DNA of 64,000 bases from Doris montereyensis (GCA_037039925.1 JAXRKP010000963.1:116001-180000), one strand, 5' to 3'; positions 45,521 to 58,845 are shown, counted from the stretch's first letter. The notes: generated from the sequence alone by a model not told the origin. Translations and numbers: made by a program.

Positions 45521-45639
45521 GGGTTTACAAACGTTCAAACCTCAGAGTGTTTTTTACACTCCCCGATATATTTGTAGCAATGAAACTTTGTTTGTCTTGA
45601 CGTCCCCTCACATTATTTTCTCTCATTTTATATTCACAG

Positions 45640-45714
45640 TATTTACCCCTGCCATCGACACCCATCCCTCCAAACACAAACAAAACAAACTATGGGCCTT
45701 TAAACATGGCCTTT
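45640..45714 (+). CDS. GLB1: GLB1 copy 2, exon 11
   Basis: TTCACAG acceptor, GTAAGT donor. Encodes YLPLPSTPIPPNTNKTNYGP in frame. Confidence 0.9.
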
Positions 45715-46313
45715 GTAAGTTTTTAATTTTGAATTATGTCTTTTACAATGTTGCAAGCTTGTACATGTGTTGTAAGAATATTTCGTTAGAATAAATTAAA
45801 CTCCTGTGGAATTATGAGTAGTAATGTTAGAATGGTGGGTGCTTTTGTAGGGTTTCTTTGGGGTTTTTTGCTGGGTTTTTCTTTTCTTTTTCTTTTTTGT
45901 TATCTTTTTTGGGGAGTGTTATTTTCCGATATTCTTATATATGGGAGTTTTCAGAATTGATATCTGATTATTATGAATTTTACTTATTTGTTACAATATT
46001 ATTGTGTCCCAAGTTTAAAACATTTTCTTAGCTTCATTTGCAAAATGCCATTTAGACCCATGAAATTCAAACCTCTTCGGTTTGCATTTCATACCGTATC
46101 ATCAATAAAGTGCCATTTTCACTTCATTTCAATATTATGCTTTGTAAATGCATTCACGTAAACATGTGTGATTATTTAAAGAAATAAGAAAAAGGATAAA
46201 TTGATCATTTCAGTAAAGCAGTTAGCCAGTGGTTTTCATATTGAATTTTCAATTCTGTTGTTAAGAACCATCTTTATTCATTTTTTGTTTTGATGCTACA
46301 ACTCTGTTCACAG

Positions 46314-46403
46314 GTAAGCACTGTTCAAGACGCTCTTCCTTTCCTTACTCCTGAAGGTCCAAAGAGATTTCAATATCCAGTTCCTATGGAAACGATTAAA
46401 TTT
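46314..46403 (+). CDS. GLB1: GLB1 copy 2, exon 12
   Basis: TTCACAG acceptor, GTATGT donor. Encodes [20 protein letters not shown] then YPVPMETIKF. Intact. Confidence 0.92.
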
Positions 46404-46732
46404 GTATGTACTTTGTCAACTTTGTTTAAGGGAAACTTTGATTTTTTTAGTATTTAACATTATTGTGCTTTAAACTATACTAGAATTCCTAGCCATAACA
46501 TTTATTCATCTGTTGAGAGGTCAAAAAATTGTATCAGCTAATATAAAATTTACAGTTTACGAATTGAGATCAATTTCCATTTTCTTTAAAAAGGGTGAAA
46601 GAGGTGTTTTGTGTATTTTATATTTTTGTTTGGGGGGTTGCCCAAAAGATAGGTTGTTCACCTCTCAGTACCTCCCATGACAAATAAAAATAAAAGTATT
46701 GACTGTCATATTTATCCTCCGTGTCATTTCAG

Positions 46733-46840
46733 TATGAGGGTTTCATCTTGTACAGGCACACATTAACGAAAGAATATAAAACTCCAACGATTCTTTCTTC
46801 TACTGGAATAAGGGACAGAGCCATTGTAATGGTCAATAAA
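46733..46840 (+). CDS. GLB1: GLB1 copy 2, exon 13
   Basis: TTTCAG acceptor, GTAAGT donor. Encodes [20 protein letters not shown] then [12 protein letters not shown]. Intact. Confidence 0.92.
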
Positions 46841-47385
46841 GTAAGTGGAATATGGATGAGGTTAATATTTTATTTGATTTATATCAAAATTTGAAAGCGA
46901 AAAGTTTGTTTTTATTGTGCATACATTGCAAAGAAATGACTATTCTCTATTTTATAAGGTCATAAGGTTAGATGTTAAAAATATCTTAAATTTGTAAATA
47001 ATTCTAGACAGTGATCAAAATTTGAATCACAGTTGAATAAATTTTATTTTTTTATTTTCAGATGAGTTATGAGAACAATTTTATACAATTGTATAAGATC
47101 CCCCCCCCCCCTCCCCCAGTATTTTAGTAAGGAGAGTCGAAGAAATTTCAATCTTACATTATATGATGTATCACCATGTTCCAATTCTCTTAATAACCTT
47201 GTCGTGTCGATCGTCGTTGTATTTTTTCTAAAAGAATTGATTGCCGTTTCAATATAGGGCTCCATATGCAATTACCATATTCCAGTATAGATTGAATAAC
47301 AGTTTTATAAAGTGTAAGAAACATGTTTACATCCATATTTGATTCCAATCATTCTGTTTGCCTTATTAATGCATTCTTGAATATG

Positions 47386-47386
47386 T

Positions 47387-47463
<77 letters not shown>

Positions 47464-47500
47464 GTTATTGTTATTATTATTACTATGATTGTTATTATTA

Positions 47501-47540
<40 letters not shown>

Positions 47541-47670
47541 GTTATTATTATTATTATTATTATTATTGTTATTATTATTATTGTTATTATTATTATTATT
47601 AGTAGTAGTATTATTATTATTGTTACTATTAGTATTATTATTATTATTATTATTGTTGTTGTTATTATTA
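47386..47670. repeat. (TTA)n microsatellite, intron 13 of copy 2
   Basis: About 285 bases of ATT/TTA triplets with occasional TTG and AGT interruptions. Confidence 0.97.
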
Positions 47671-47773
47671 TTTACATGCTTTATTTATAGGCCTACATCA
47701 GGTTGAATTAAAGTTTGCTATGAGGTTGGTTGCTTTTTAAAAAATATGTATCTTTGCTTCATTTTTTCTCCAG

Positions 47774-47909
47774 GTACCGTTCGGTATTTTGGATCGGGAT
47801 ACTGTCACACAGATAAATATAACAGGCCACCCAGGGCAGCTCATTGACATTTTAGTAGAGAACCAAGGCAGGGTTGGTTTTTAAAGTTGATATGAATTTC
47901 AACAACAAG
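47774..47909 (+). CDS. GLB1: GLB1 copy 2, exon 14 (frameshift)
   Basis: CTCCAG acceptor, GTGAGG donor. Encodes VPFGILDRDTVTQINITGHP and [14 protein letters not shown], then stops at TAA because a T run near 47876-47881 is one base too long; removing one T would continue KVDMNFNNK. Confidence 0.87.
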
Positions 47910-48295
47910 GTGAGGAAAGTTTAGTGATGTTGATATATATGCTTTTGTTTTCTTTTGAAATGGTTTGATATTTTAGTTTTTTTTTTTATTTGTTTGATTT
48001 TGTGTTTAAAGTTGGGTTTGTTTTTGGAGGCAGAAAGGTTTCAGGAATTACCTTTTCATCCAGTGCTTGGAAACTAGAAGAGTTTTAATGATCCTTTTTG
48101 CGTTGTCCTGAATTTAGAATATATGTTTTATTGTTTTGAATACTTTCATCGCTCTCGAAAATCTTCTTAAATTTTTGTATTTACGAAGTTATTTATGTAT
48201 TTATGTGTCTAGATATTTGTTATATCTAATTATCTGTCTATTTATCTATCAGTTTCTCTTTCTCCGTTTCTCTGTTACCCTCTCTCTCCTCTCCC

Positions 48296-48313
48296 TCTCC
48301 TCCCTCCCCCCTT

Positions 48314-48359
<46 letters not shown>

Positions 48360-48405
48360 CCTCCCTCCCTCCCTCCCTCCCTCCCTCCCTCCTCCCTGCC
48401 TCCCC

Positions 48406-48440
<35 letters not shown>
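48296..48440. repeat. (CT)n and (CCCT)n microsatellite, intron 14 of copy 2
   Basis: CT dinucleotides flanking a CCTCCCTC block, about 50 bases before exon 15. Confidence 0.95.
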
Positions 48441-48442
<2 letters not shown>

Positions 48443-48491
48443 CATGAATGTGTATATCATGTATATATATATGGAAATTTGACTTTGTCAG

Positions 48492-48601
48492 GGAATAATG
48501 GGTAATGTCACGTTTGATGGAGAAATACTCAGTGATTGGCTATTGTATCCTCTTCACACTGAGAACATCCCTGACATGGTCACTTCTCTTCAGACAAACA
48601 G
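48492..48601 (+). CDS. GLB1: GLB1 copy 2, exon 15
   Basis: TTGTCAG acceptor, GTAAAA donor. Encodes GIMGNVTFDGEILSDWLLYP and LHTENIPDMVTSLQTN. Intact. Confidence 0.9.
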
Positions 48602-48838
48602 GTAAAAAGCAAGATTAGAAAGTTGAAACATAATCTAAAATCATTTCAAGTATTTAAAATAGTTTGTTAAGAATAGAAGGCAACCATTTTATTATTGTTC
48701 TTCTGAGGGTAATTGTCCTGAGGATAGTTTCAACTAACAATTGATTCTTGACAGTGTTTTGAGGATATGAAATTTTTTTCTTGTATAAATTTGTTTTCTT
48801 TCTACTCATTCCATCATCTGTTTTACATATAATTTCAG

Positions 48839-48973
48839 GTCTTCACTAAGTTTCCATCAGCCAAAACAATCTGTCAAAGGATCATTGTTGACACCATCCA
48901 TATGCTGGTACCGTTCTACCATCGGCCCTCAGGGCATTCAAGACACTTTTCTAGATCCTCGCCCTTTTCAAAA
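48839..48973 (+). CDS. GLB1: GLB1 copy 2, exon 16
   Basis: TTTCAG acceptor, GTATGT donor. Encodes SSLSFHQPKQSVKGSLLTPS and [13 protein letters not shown]. Same donor phase problem as copy 1 relative to the last exon. Confidence 0.87.
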
Positions 48974-49439
48974 GTATGTAAAATAATGTGATTACATGAT
49001 TTTTCTCTATTCTTGCATTACCTTTAATTAAAGAAAAACAAAAATTAATTGAAAATTTTGAGTTTAGTCTTCAAATTGAGGCAGTGATTTAGTAATTGCA
49101 TGTTACTGGTGTTTTTTTTAACCATTGTTATCACAATGCTTATATAAACCATATTCATGTAGTGTATTCAAGTAGAAGGAAACACAATGGGAGCTAAAGA
49201 CAGAGAGTCTTCAAAAGAAGAGAACCCCGTCGATCAAGTGTTTCGGCCCTTAACTACCTTACATTCTAAGGGGGCTGGACCACACCTAGATTATGACTCA
49301 TAGTTGCCCCTCTGTTTTCACCTTCTTCGTTGCTTGACTATATTAGTTGATCACTGCCTTTTGCCAAGCTACCATTTGTACATCCATACTTAGTGGTAAT
49401 TTTTTGTTCTTTATGAAGCAAGCTCTCATTTCTTCTTGA

Positions 49440-50600
49440 CAAGAGCTCTTTTCCACTGTTTATGTCAGCTGTTTGAGTGCTCTAGTGCGCTTGTTTCCTG
49501 TAATTGAGAGCTGATTTAGGAAGGAATTAATCGATGCTCCAACAAACCCTCTGGCGCCAACTTCTACTGCCAGTCCTCTGGTCACAAATCTGGCTTTTTG
49601 GAGGTCTTTGGCCAGGTCGCAGTACTTTGCAGATTTGACTGTCAGCTCAATTATGATAATTTGGTTTGTGGAGTTTGACTGAAGTATCAAATCAGATCTT
49701 ATTCCATTCATCCTGATGACCTGGGGATGGTTTTTCCATTCTGCTGGGAGGTTCCAGTCGTCAACTCCTTCAAGTAATGGTTGGAGGTAATCTTCACAGG
49801 TTTTCCTATCCATGTCCTGGCTCTTCCTGTTGTAACAAATATCGGTGGATGCTGTGGTAGCTAATGTTTGTGGTTTTCCTCTAGCTTTTGATTGATGCTA
49901 ATTCCTTGAGTATTTGGTTGTGTCTCCATGTGTACTCACCCTGTGTTAAGGAAGTTTTGCATGAACTGAGGATATGTTCAACATTTGTTTGTTTTGGCAT
50001 AATGGACAAGTTGCATCATTTGCCTTGGCCTTGTTGGTCTGCTTTCTGAATTGTCTCTAGCCCTACACGGTTGTTCTGTGTGTCTGATTGCTTCCTTCAT
50101 CCTCAAGCAATCTTGGGCTGCTTTTTGTGAGTTGGCGGCTTTCTATTTTCTTCTAGCCTGAGCTGAGGCTGGACTTATCTCACCACTGAATCCTTAGAAT
50201 TTTTAGCACCATTTGCAGTCTTGACTTTCCTACCTCATATTCTTCTACGACAGATTTTAATGGTAGCTGGAGTTTTAATTGCCAGTAGTAGAATGCCATG
50301 TTTGAAAGACAGGGCGGTGCACCAAACCACTTCCTCATATACTTGTTCATGTTAGCTCCAATTGCTTCAACAACAGCAGTTGTACATATGTTGTATATCA
50401 GTAGGGGTCATAAGAGCTTGAAATCAATTTGAAGTGCAGTCACTACACTTTATATTTTCCTTGGAGACCAGACCTGTCGATTCTTTTCAGCCCCCTCCTC
50501 GACTACTTCTTTAGTGTCTTTTGATCTCTTGGCACCTTTGAGTATCACATCATACCATCTCTTAACTGGCTCCTCCATCACGGTAGGTATTCTCTGATGT
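49440..50600 (-). mobile_element. RLE-type LINE 3' part (R2/NeSL-like), last intron of copy 2
   Basis: Minus-strand ORF 49460-49813 reads GIRSDLILQSNS, IIIIELTVKSAKYCDLAKD and AVEVGARGFVGASINSFL. The D...ExT-V-K arrangement fits the PD-(D/E)XK restriction-like endonuclease at the C-terminus of R2/NeSL/Hero-type LINEs. Upstream near 49980-50050, ATCPLCQNKQ with a following H matches the zinc motif that precedes it. Confidence 0.7.
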
Positions 50601-51084
50601 CCCATCGAGAATTAAATGCTCTCTGGTACTTTTCCTTTACGAATGGGGAGGAATCAAGATTTCTTAGGCTTGAATTTCATTTTGCATCTTCACAAGTCGG
50701 TGCAATCGTTTCAGTTTTCTATATGTTTCATGTTCTTTCATGTTCTCAATCACTACATAACGGTCCAATTGCCATATTATGGTAAATAAAGGAGAGAACA
50801 ACCACAGTAACATGCTATTGATCTTTCAAGTTCTAGAAGTAAACCACACCAAGAATGGAGATATGACATTTAACAAAGCAATAATATAAATACAAGAATT
50901 AGCTTTTAGAAAAGTCTGATTTTTGAATTAAGCTTTTTTCATTTACATCATCAACCTTCTTGAATTTTTCATGTGTTTGTCAGACCATGATATTCTTTTT
51001 AGTATTGTATATTGTAGAGACCTAAACATCTTTTGAAACTTCTAAAGGTATTTAGCATTTCATCAGCAAACATTTTCTTTTCAG

Positions 51085-51364
51085 GGTCAGGCCTTAGTGA
51101 ACAAGTTCAATGTTGGACGTTATTGGCCTTTGAGAGGCCCACAAGTTAGACTTTATGTTCCAAAACCAGTGTTCTTACCTTACCCAGCTGTAAATTACCT
51201 GTATCTCTTTGAGTTGGAGTACACTCTGCTTTGAATACACCTCATCCGGAGACTGCCAAGTTACCTTAACAGATACACCCTACCTAGATGGACCCAATAA
51301 CCCAGACTCAATGGAGAAACATCTACAGGAGAATGATAATCCAGACTGGCATCTTGTTCATTGA
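51085..51364 (+). CDS. GLB1: GLB1 copy 2, last exon (frameshift)
   Basis: TTTTCAG acceptor. Encodes [20 protein letters not shown] then [10 protein letters not shown], where two missing bases near 51227 lead to an early TGA. Beyond it the frame matching copy 1 runs to a TGA at 51362-51364. Confidence 0.87.
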
Positions 51365-51417
51365 TGTGAATTCTTTCAGTATTTTTATTTGATTGTTTCT
51401 TATTTGTATTTCACTAC

Positions 51418-51423
51418 ATTAAA
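51418..51423 (+). promoter_or_regulatory. Candidate polyadenylation signal, GLB1 copy 2
   Basis: ATTAAA, a common variant signal, 54 bases after the expected stop codon. An AATAAA at about 53468 is a more distant alternative. Confidence 0.35.
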
Positions 51424-51436
51424 AATATATATCATG

Positions 51437-51640
51437 CTAATAATGGAGGACAATGATGAAAACAAAATTATAAAAATAATGATGATGTTGATGAGCATGA
51501 TGTATAATGAGAATGGTAATAATAAGATAAGAATAAGGGAAAAAAGAGATAAACAATGAAAGAATAATGATGATGATATTGATGATGATGATGAGAATAC
51601 GGATGATGATGTTGATGGTGATAGTGATTTGCATCTGTTT
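51437..51640. repeat. Imperfect (ATG)n-rich tract after GLB1 copy 2
   Basis: Low-complexity GATGATGATG and AATAATGA sequence within the presumed 3' UTR or flank of copy 2. Confidence 0.7.
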
Positions 51641-51699
51641 ACAAGTCGTCGGTGCAATCGTTTCAGTTTTCTATATGTTTTCTAAAAGATCTACTAGTT

Positions 51700-52072
51700 T
51701 CTTAGTTTTGACATTTTTGTCTTTTTAACTCCATTTTGGGGCATCGAATTCCTTCCAAGAGTCCACCCAAGCCACCCAAGCCACGTAGATCCCATACCGT
51801 ACTATCCCATTGTTTCCACGTGTGCCCACATTTCTCTCATGTCAGTGTCCACTTCATAACACCCGCCATCTCCAGGTTGTCTCCCTTTCCTCTTCCCAGA
51901 TTGTGTTCTGTCAGGGAGTAGCAGCCAAGCACAGGATGTACTTGTCTTAGTTGTATGAAGGCATGTTTGCCTCCAGTTGATATGACCTTTCATGACCCTA
52001 AAAAGTTTCTACTTAAGATTAAAACATTACAAATATTTTTATTATGTGATTTACATTATGCAACAATCTTGG
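51700..52072. other. No recognised gene
   Basis: Includes a short direct repeat (CCACCCAAGCCACCCAAGCC at about 51763) and a minus-strand ORF at 51802-51993 with no known motif. Confidence 0.35.
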
Positions 52073-53639
<1,567 letters not shown>

Positions 53640-53664
53640 GGGGGGGGGGGGGGGGGGGGGGGGG
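53640..53664. repeat. Poly-G run
   Basis: About 25 consecutive G on the plus strand; prone to assembly error. Confidence 0.95.
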
Positions 53665-54099
53665 TGTTTAGAAAATAGTTTTTAGTCATTTTAAACAGGA
53701 TGAGGCTGAGAATGGGGGGGGAGTTATTTTTCATTGCCTGAAGTGTGGACGGACCCACAATTTAACAGGTCCTTCTTTTGCTTATTACGGGAGGGTGGGT
53801 GTGTTTCACATTTAGAATATCCTTATTGAGGAGAAACCTTCTACATGAAAAGCCCCACCTAGTGGAGAGAAGGAAACAAATGTGAGGATTATATATTACA
53901 GTTGGACGAAGAATACTGGCAAAATGAGGGCCTTCAGTTCATTCAACCAAATATAATCATCAGTCCAACGGAGATTCAGAAAGTGGCTGAAATGATAAAA
54001 CATAACAGAAATAAAATTGTTTAGTATTCTAACCTCTTTTGAAACAATATACAAAAGAACAAAACTGGATTTTGTCTCACCATTCTAATGGGTTTAAAG

Positions 54100-54199
54100 A
54101 GAGTGTGAGAGAGAGAAAGAGAGAGATAGCGCACGAGAGAGGGAGAGCGCATGCAAGAGAGAGAGAGACAGAGTGCACATGAGCGATAGAGAGAAAGAA

Positions 54200-54243
<44 letters not shown>
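54100..54243. repeat. (GA)n microsatellite
   Basis: Interrupted GAGAGA tract next to the 3' end of the CR1-like LINE. Confidence 0.95.
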
Positions 54244-54284
54244 CTGAGACAGTCACAAGTCTGCAATCTGATTATTGTAAGATA

Positions 54285-56150
54285 AGAAGAATATTTATAT
54301 TGCGCCTTCCCTCAGAAGAGCTCAAGGCGCATTACAAGCAAAATGATTACACAGGCATGGCATGCTATGGCTAAAACATTTTACATAAAACAGATGCATC
54401 AATAAAAAATAGTATCACAATCAATTCAGTAAAAGCACGTAATTCAATAAAATTCATCTAAATATGTTGGAGAAGTAGTGGGTCTTCAAGCGAGATTTCA
54501 GTATATTCAAAGACTCTGCAGACTGGACGTCCCATGGTAAAATGTTCCAAATTTTGGCTGCTTGTGTTTGTAGGGCCCTATCTCCGAAAGTCTTAAGTTT
54601 AGTTTTGTGTGTTTTTCATTTTTCTTGCTCGCTGAGCGCAGTGATCTGTTCGGTGTGTATTTAGGAACTAACTCTTTTAAGTAGACTGGAAAGTCAGCCT
54701 CGTGCAGGCATTGGTACGTGATTGTAGCTATCTTGTAGTCAATGTGGGATTTTATTGGGAGCCAGTGTAGGTGTTTAAGTATTGGCGTAATGTGTTCTCT
54801 TTTTGAAACTTCCATAACTAATCTGGCGGCATTGTTTTGTATTATCTGCAGTTTCTTGATTTGTGTCAGTGGAAGTCCAGCCTGCAGAGAATTGCAGTAA
54901 TCAATTCTTGAAAGGACAAATGAGCAAATTAATTTGTTTGTTGCTTCAGGAGTGATGTATTTCCTGATATGACATATTCTTTTTAATTCCAGATAGCAAA
55001 CTTTTCTCAAATGTGAGATATGGTCTTCCATGGACATGGTACAATCCATGATAACTCCTAAATTTCTTACTTTTTTGACAACAGGAATTTCTTCGCCACA
55101 GATTTCAACATATCTTAATTTAGCGGCTTCTACTTTGGCTTTGCTTCCTATTGCTATAACTTCTGTTTTGTTCTCATTTAATTTCGATTTATTGGATGTC
55201 ATCCACGAAGAAATCTGGGTGGCGCAATCATTAAGGGAAGTTATGACAGATGGCAGTCCGGATATTTCAGCAGACTTATAGAGCTGAGTGTCGTCAGCGT
55301 AAATGTGGTAATTAAAATGATGTTGATTGATGATGTTGTGTATTGGTTGTGCGTACAAAGAAAAAGGATTGGCCCCAGAACCGAGCCTTGGGGCACACCA
55401 AAATGAAGAACAGAATAATTTGATAGCTTTCCATGGACTGATACAGCTTGCTTTCTATTGCTGATGTACGAACTGAACCATTCCAGAGCAGTGCCTTTGA
55501 TGCCAAAAGATAACTCTAAACGTTTAAGAAGAATGCCATGATCTATAGTGTCAAATGCAGCAGATAGGTCTAACAAGGCTAAAATGGATAGTTCTCCTTT
55601 ATCGGTCGAATTCCGTAAATCAGATTGTACTTTCAGAAGTGCTGTCTCTGTGCTGTGCTTTCTTCTATAAGCAGACTGATAGGTTCCTTTCAAAGAGTTT
55701 TCATCTAAGTGTTGGTCGATTTGGCTCAAAACAGCCTTTTCTAATATTTTGGAAAGAAATGGTAGGTTGGACACTGGTCTGTAATTTTTCAGATCGTTTT
55801 GATCAAGGTTGTTCTTTTTTAATAAAGGTCTAACTATGGCCTCCTTAAAACTAGGGACAACAATTCCATTTGTTAGTGACTGGTTGATAATATTGGTAAT
55901 ATGAGGCGAGGTGATATCAAGGCAGCTAAGAAACAGATTTACTGGCAGTGGATCAAGTTCACACAATTTTTTAGTAGATTTCATGATTGTAGATTTAACA
56001 AAATCTTCTGTTACAGGTTTAAAAGAAGAAAAGGAAAATTGTACCTACTCACTCAGTCATGTAGGTGCAATGACAGGGACTCGGAGGGGAAAGAGTTATG
56101 ATACCGTTATATTTAAATTTCCCTTAAGTGATTACAGATCGGAAAAACTA
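54285..56150 (-). mobile_element. CR1/L2-like LINE, RT nearly intact with one frameshift
   Basis: Two overlapping minus-strand ORFs, 55241-55984 and 54507-55358, give PVSNLPFLSKILEKAVLSQI, QSAYRRKHSTETALLKVQSD, LLDLSAAFDTIDHGIL, VPQGSVLGPILF, HIYADDTQLYKSAEISGL and WLPIKSHIDYKIA. The catalytic YADD is present. A single frameshift near 55360 splits the ORF. The 3' end near 54290 has AAGGCGCAATATAAATATTC on the minus strand, a typical CR1-type end. 5' part missing. Confidence 0.9.
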
Positions 56151-56388
56151 GTTACTTTGTAAACTCTATCTTTTATTGATGGTGAGGGTTTATCATAACC
56201 AGAAGGTTGTTTTCATTTGATAAGTAATGCATCTATACCAGCACTATTTTAACTGAAAGCCATAAATATATTAATGTATAAAGCAAAGCCTAAATAAGTA
56301 GATCCACCACAAATTTTTACTTTGTCTACAATTCAAATCAACTACACAGGCACAAAAAGGGAGACAGATCCTGATTAACACATTATTA

Positions 56389-56410
56389 TCAACATCACCA
56401 TCAACATCAC

Positions 56411-56448
<38 letters not shown>

Positions 56449-57345
56449 CCTTTCACCCCTACCAGGGTATAGGCCACAGACAAGAGATTTCCATCTCTCC
56501 TCCTGGAAGATCTTTCTTATCTCATTCTAGCTGACATTGAATCTCTTCCGGCCCTTTTCTATATTCCTTCTCCAAGTGTCCCGTGGCCTTTCCTGGTGTC
56601 GTCTTCCCTGTGGATTCCATTGTAATGCTTGTCTTGTTACATTTGAAGCAGGCTTTCGCAAAATATGTCCAATCCATCTCCATTGTCTTCTCCCTGACTA
56701 TTTTCGATGGTTTACATTCCCGTTTTTGCCAATAGTTCTTCATTTCTACCTGTTTTGCTGTTTAACTCCTCAAGACCCATTGACAAAGGATTGAAGTTTC
56801 TTCATTGTCCCTGAAGTAGTCTTCTAAGCCTCCGCTCCATATAGAAGAACAGACATAACATTTGAGTTGAACAGTCTAATCTTTGTGCCAATCTTGATAT
56901 TTCTTGCTTCCCATACATTTTTTTTATTGTAAGAATGCTGTTCTTGCTTTTCCAATTCTTTTTCTCATAACATCAGCATGGGTTCCTCCCTGTTTATCAA
57001 CGATAGTGTTTAAACAGGTGAAAGAATCTTCCTCCTCAAATAGGGAGTCCTGGATGCTGATGGGTTTATTTAATAACGAGTTGATTTTCATTATCTGGGT
57101 ATTTTCTTCATGAATGTGGAAGCCGAAAGAACTTGCTAGCTCATTTAACTCTTCAGTTTTATTTTGCATCTGTTGTTGTGAAGGGAGAGTAAGGCCAGAT
57201 CGTCTGCAGAATCTAGATCATTTGGCTGGTGCCATATAGTCCATTGGGTGCCATTTCTCATTCCATTTTAAGTCTTTTTCATGATCCTGTCAAGACGGAA
57301 AGGAAGAATGACACTGACAGGATACACCCCTGTCGAACGCTATGT
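56389..57345 (-). mobile_element. RTE-like LINE 3' part with (GAT)n tail
   Basis: Minus-strand pieces: KTEELNELASSFGFHIHEEN, LVDKQGG-type VDKQGGTHADV, RKRIGKARTAFLQ, then YWQKRECKPSKIVREKTMEM and TPGKATGHLEKEYRKGPEEI, as in BovB/RTE C-termini. The catalytic box reads SADD. The ATC repeat at 56389-56446 is its 3' tail. Confidence 0.8.
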
Positions 57346-58084
57346 TGAAAACAAGAATGTGCACGGAAATGTCCAGTTTTGATTTTGTTAAAGAGAGGGA
57401 GGGGTTGAGTTGTCTATTGTTGTTTGTTATTGTTGGAGGGGGGGGGGTTATGTATTGATTTATGAATATTGTTCTGATTCTGATCATCTTTGATAGATCA
57501 TAAAGCTTGCTAAAATATACCTTAAAATGTCGTTTGGTTTTTTTACGACGGGGGTGAGGGGCGGGATTTACAGAGTTGACATTATTATGTTTACTCAAGG
57601 CAGAATTCGAACCCGGAACTGAGGTTTCATGCATGATTGGATAAAATAAACGTCAGAAAATAAAATTAAGAATAAACAGCATTTTCTTTCTGTCTTGTTT
57701 ATCAAAGCTAAACGTGATTCTGTAAAAGGAGGGTACGGACGGGGGGGGGGGATGAAGGCTACGCATGAAAAAATTAAATCAAAGACAAACATGAAATGCG
57801 GTAATGAAAGAGTAAAGGCATGCAAAACCCATTAAGATGAATAAGCTAAGCTCTAATTGTTTGTGATTGGCTGAAGATATCACACACGATTCATGCAGTG
57901 ATCCTCCTAAGCAAGATAGCGTTTTTATGTATGCCATTACGCAGCACATTCCTTGCATAGCATAGACTGTATTAAACGATGCGTGTATTAAACTAAGTGT
58001 GTATACACAAGTGGTTCCAAGAATTAGATGGAGTACAAGTAAACTGCTAGTCTGAACATGAATAATAATAATAATAATAATAAA
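57346..58084. other. No recognised gene
   Basis: Poly-G runs near 57437 and 57740 and a short (ATA)n at 58065-58082. ORFs here carry no recognisable motif. Confidence 0.4.
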
Positions 58085-58440
58085 TTGTTTGATTTGATTT
58101 GATTTACCCACATTCACAACTAAGCTTATCATTGGGGATTTTGGTAGGATTTTAATTTTGCCCGGACTGCCCTGTAAACAGCCAAGGGATCTTTAACGTG
58201 CACAGTGTTGTGATCTGCACACGGGGCCTCCTTTTTTATCGTCCGTCTCCGATGGAACCGGTTGTCGATCCACCTACCTGGACCAGAGGGGTAGACTTTG
58301 CTCGAAAAGGCTCGAGAAAATGTTTCAACCGTTGGCGGAGCTCGAACCCGCTAACTTTTGGTTGAGAGGCCGACACCTTGCATCTGGACGAACGAGTTCA
58401 CCCCAAACATATAATACTAAAAATCGCCAACAAACACTAT
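58085..58440 (-). mobile_element. SINE family 3, copy 1
   Basis: Reverse strand: tRNA-like head (AAGGTGTCGGCCTCTCAACC with GGGTTCGAGCTCCGCC), body with GCCCGGACTGCCCTGTAAAC on the plus strand, and a (TTGAT)n tail at 58085-58105. The same structure lies inverted at 59345-59700. Confidence 0.8.
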
Positions 58441-58671
58441 TTAAAACTTGCCCCAATTGCATTTGGATGACCCAATGATTAAGTACTTCTTATGTGAGCC
58501 TACAATGCGAGGTTGGAATATTCTACTAATGTGTACAATATGTACACATATTGACCAGTATTTTCCTAGTAAGAATGATCACTTGATGGGGTGTGTAGTT
58601 GGCATGCTTTGTCGTACGATTTCCGTTGACGTTAATGGCAAAATAATAGATGACAATGTAAAAGTAAGTAC

Positions 58672-58845
58672 AGTTCCTTCAAGACCAATATGGCGCATAG
58701 AGCCGGAGCGTATCCCAGTTTCTATAGAGTGAAAATGGCGCAGGTGATTCTAATCACCTCCATGATGCTAGTCTAACGCAGGTTATTAGAAGCCAGTGCT
58801 TGTATCCATTTCCACCTGGGTCCAGTGGTGAAAATGTGTGTTTAG
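58672..58845 (-). mobile_element. SINE family 1, copy 6, truncated
   Basis: Body sequence GAGCCGGAGCGTATCCCAGT through CACCTGGGTCCAGTGGTGAA; the tRNA-like head is missing. Confidence 0.75.

Larger units (their letters stand above)
28656..51364 (+). pseudogene. GLB1: Lysosomal beta-galactosidase-like gene, copy 2 (GH35), several frameshifts
   Basis: Paralogue of copy 1 with the same exon plan plus a signal-peptide exon. Exons: 28656-28733, 29599-29767, 31234-31384, 33400-33463, 33605-33699, 36096-36278, 36864-36919, 38814-38941, 42813-42853, 43451-43569, 45640-45714, 46314-46403, 46733-46840, 47774-47909, 48492-48601, 48839-48973, 51085-51364. It keeps [44 protein letters not shown] and YMFVGGTNF, so every catalytic and sugar-contact residue I can place is present or conservatively changed. 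Reading frame is broken in exons 2, 6, 10 (more than once), 14 and 17. The indels are small and other exons are clean, so either recent pseudogenisation or uncorrected assembly indels would explain it. Promoter features look intact. Called pseudogene only because the sequence as given cannot encode the full protein. Confidence 0.75.

Noticed and set aside
44175..45794. Minus- and plus-strand ORFs up to 214 codons (DWATIGPAIVLSM, NTMVGPMVAQSV)
   Set aside because: Satellite translations; frames change with truncated units and no known domain is present.
47323..47706. 127-codon hydrophobic ORF of Ile and Leu runs
   Set aside because: Translation of a TTA triplet repeat, not a membrane protein.
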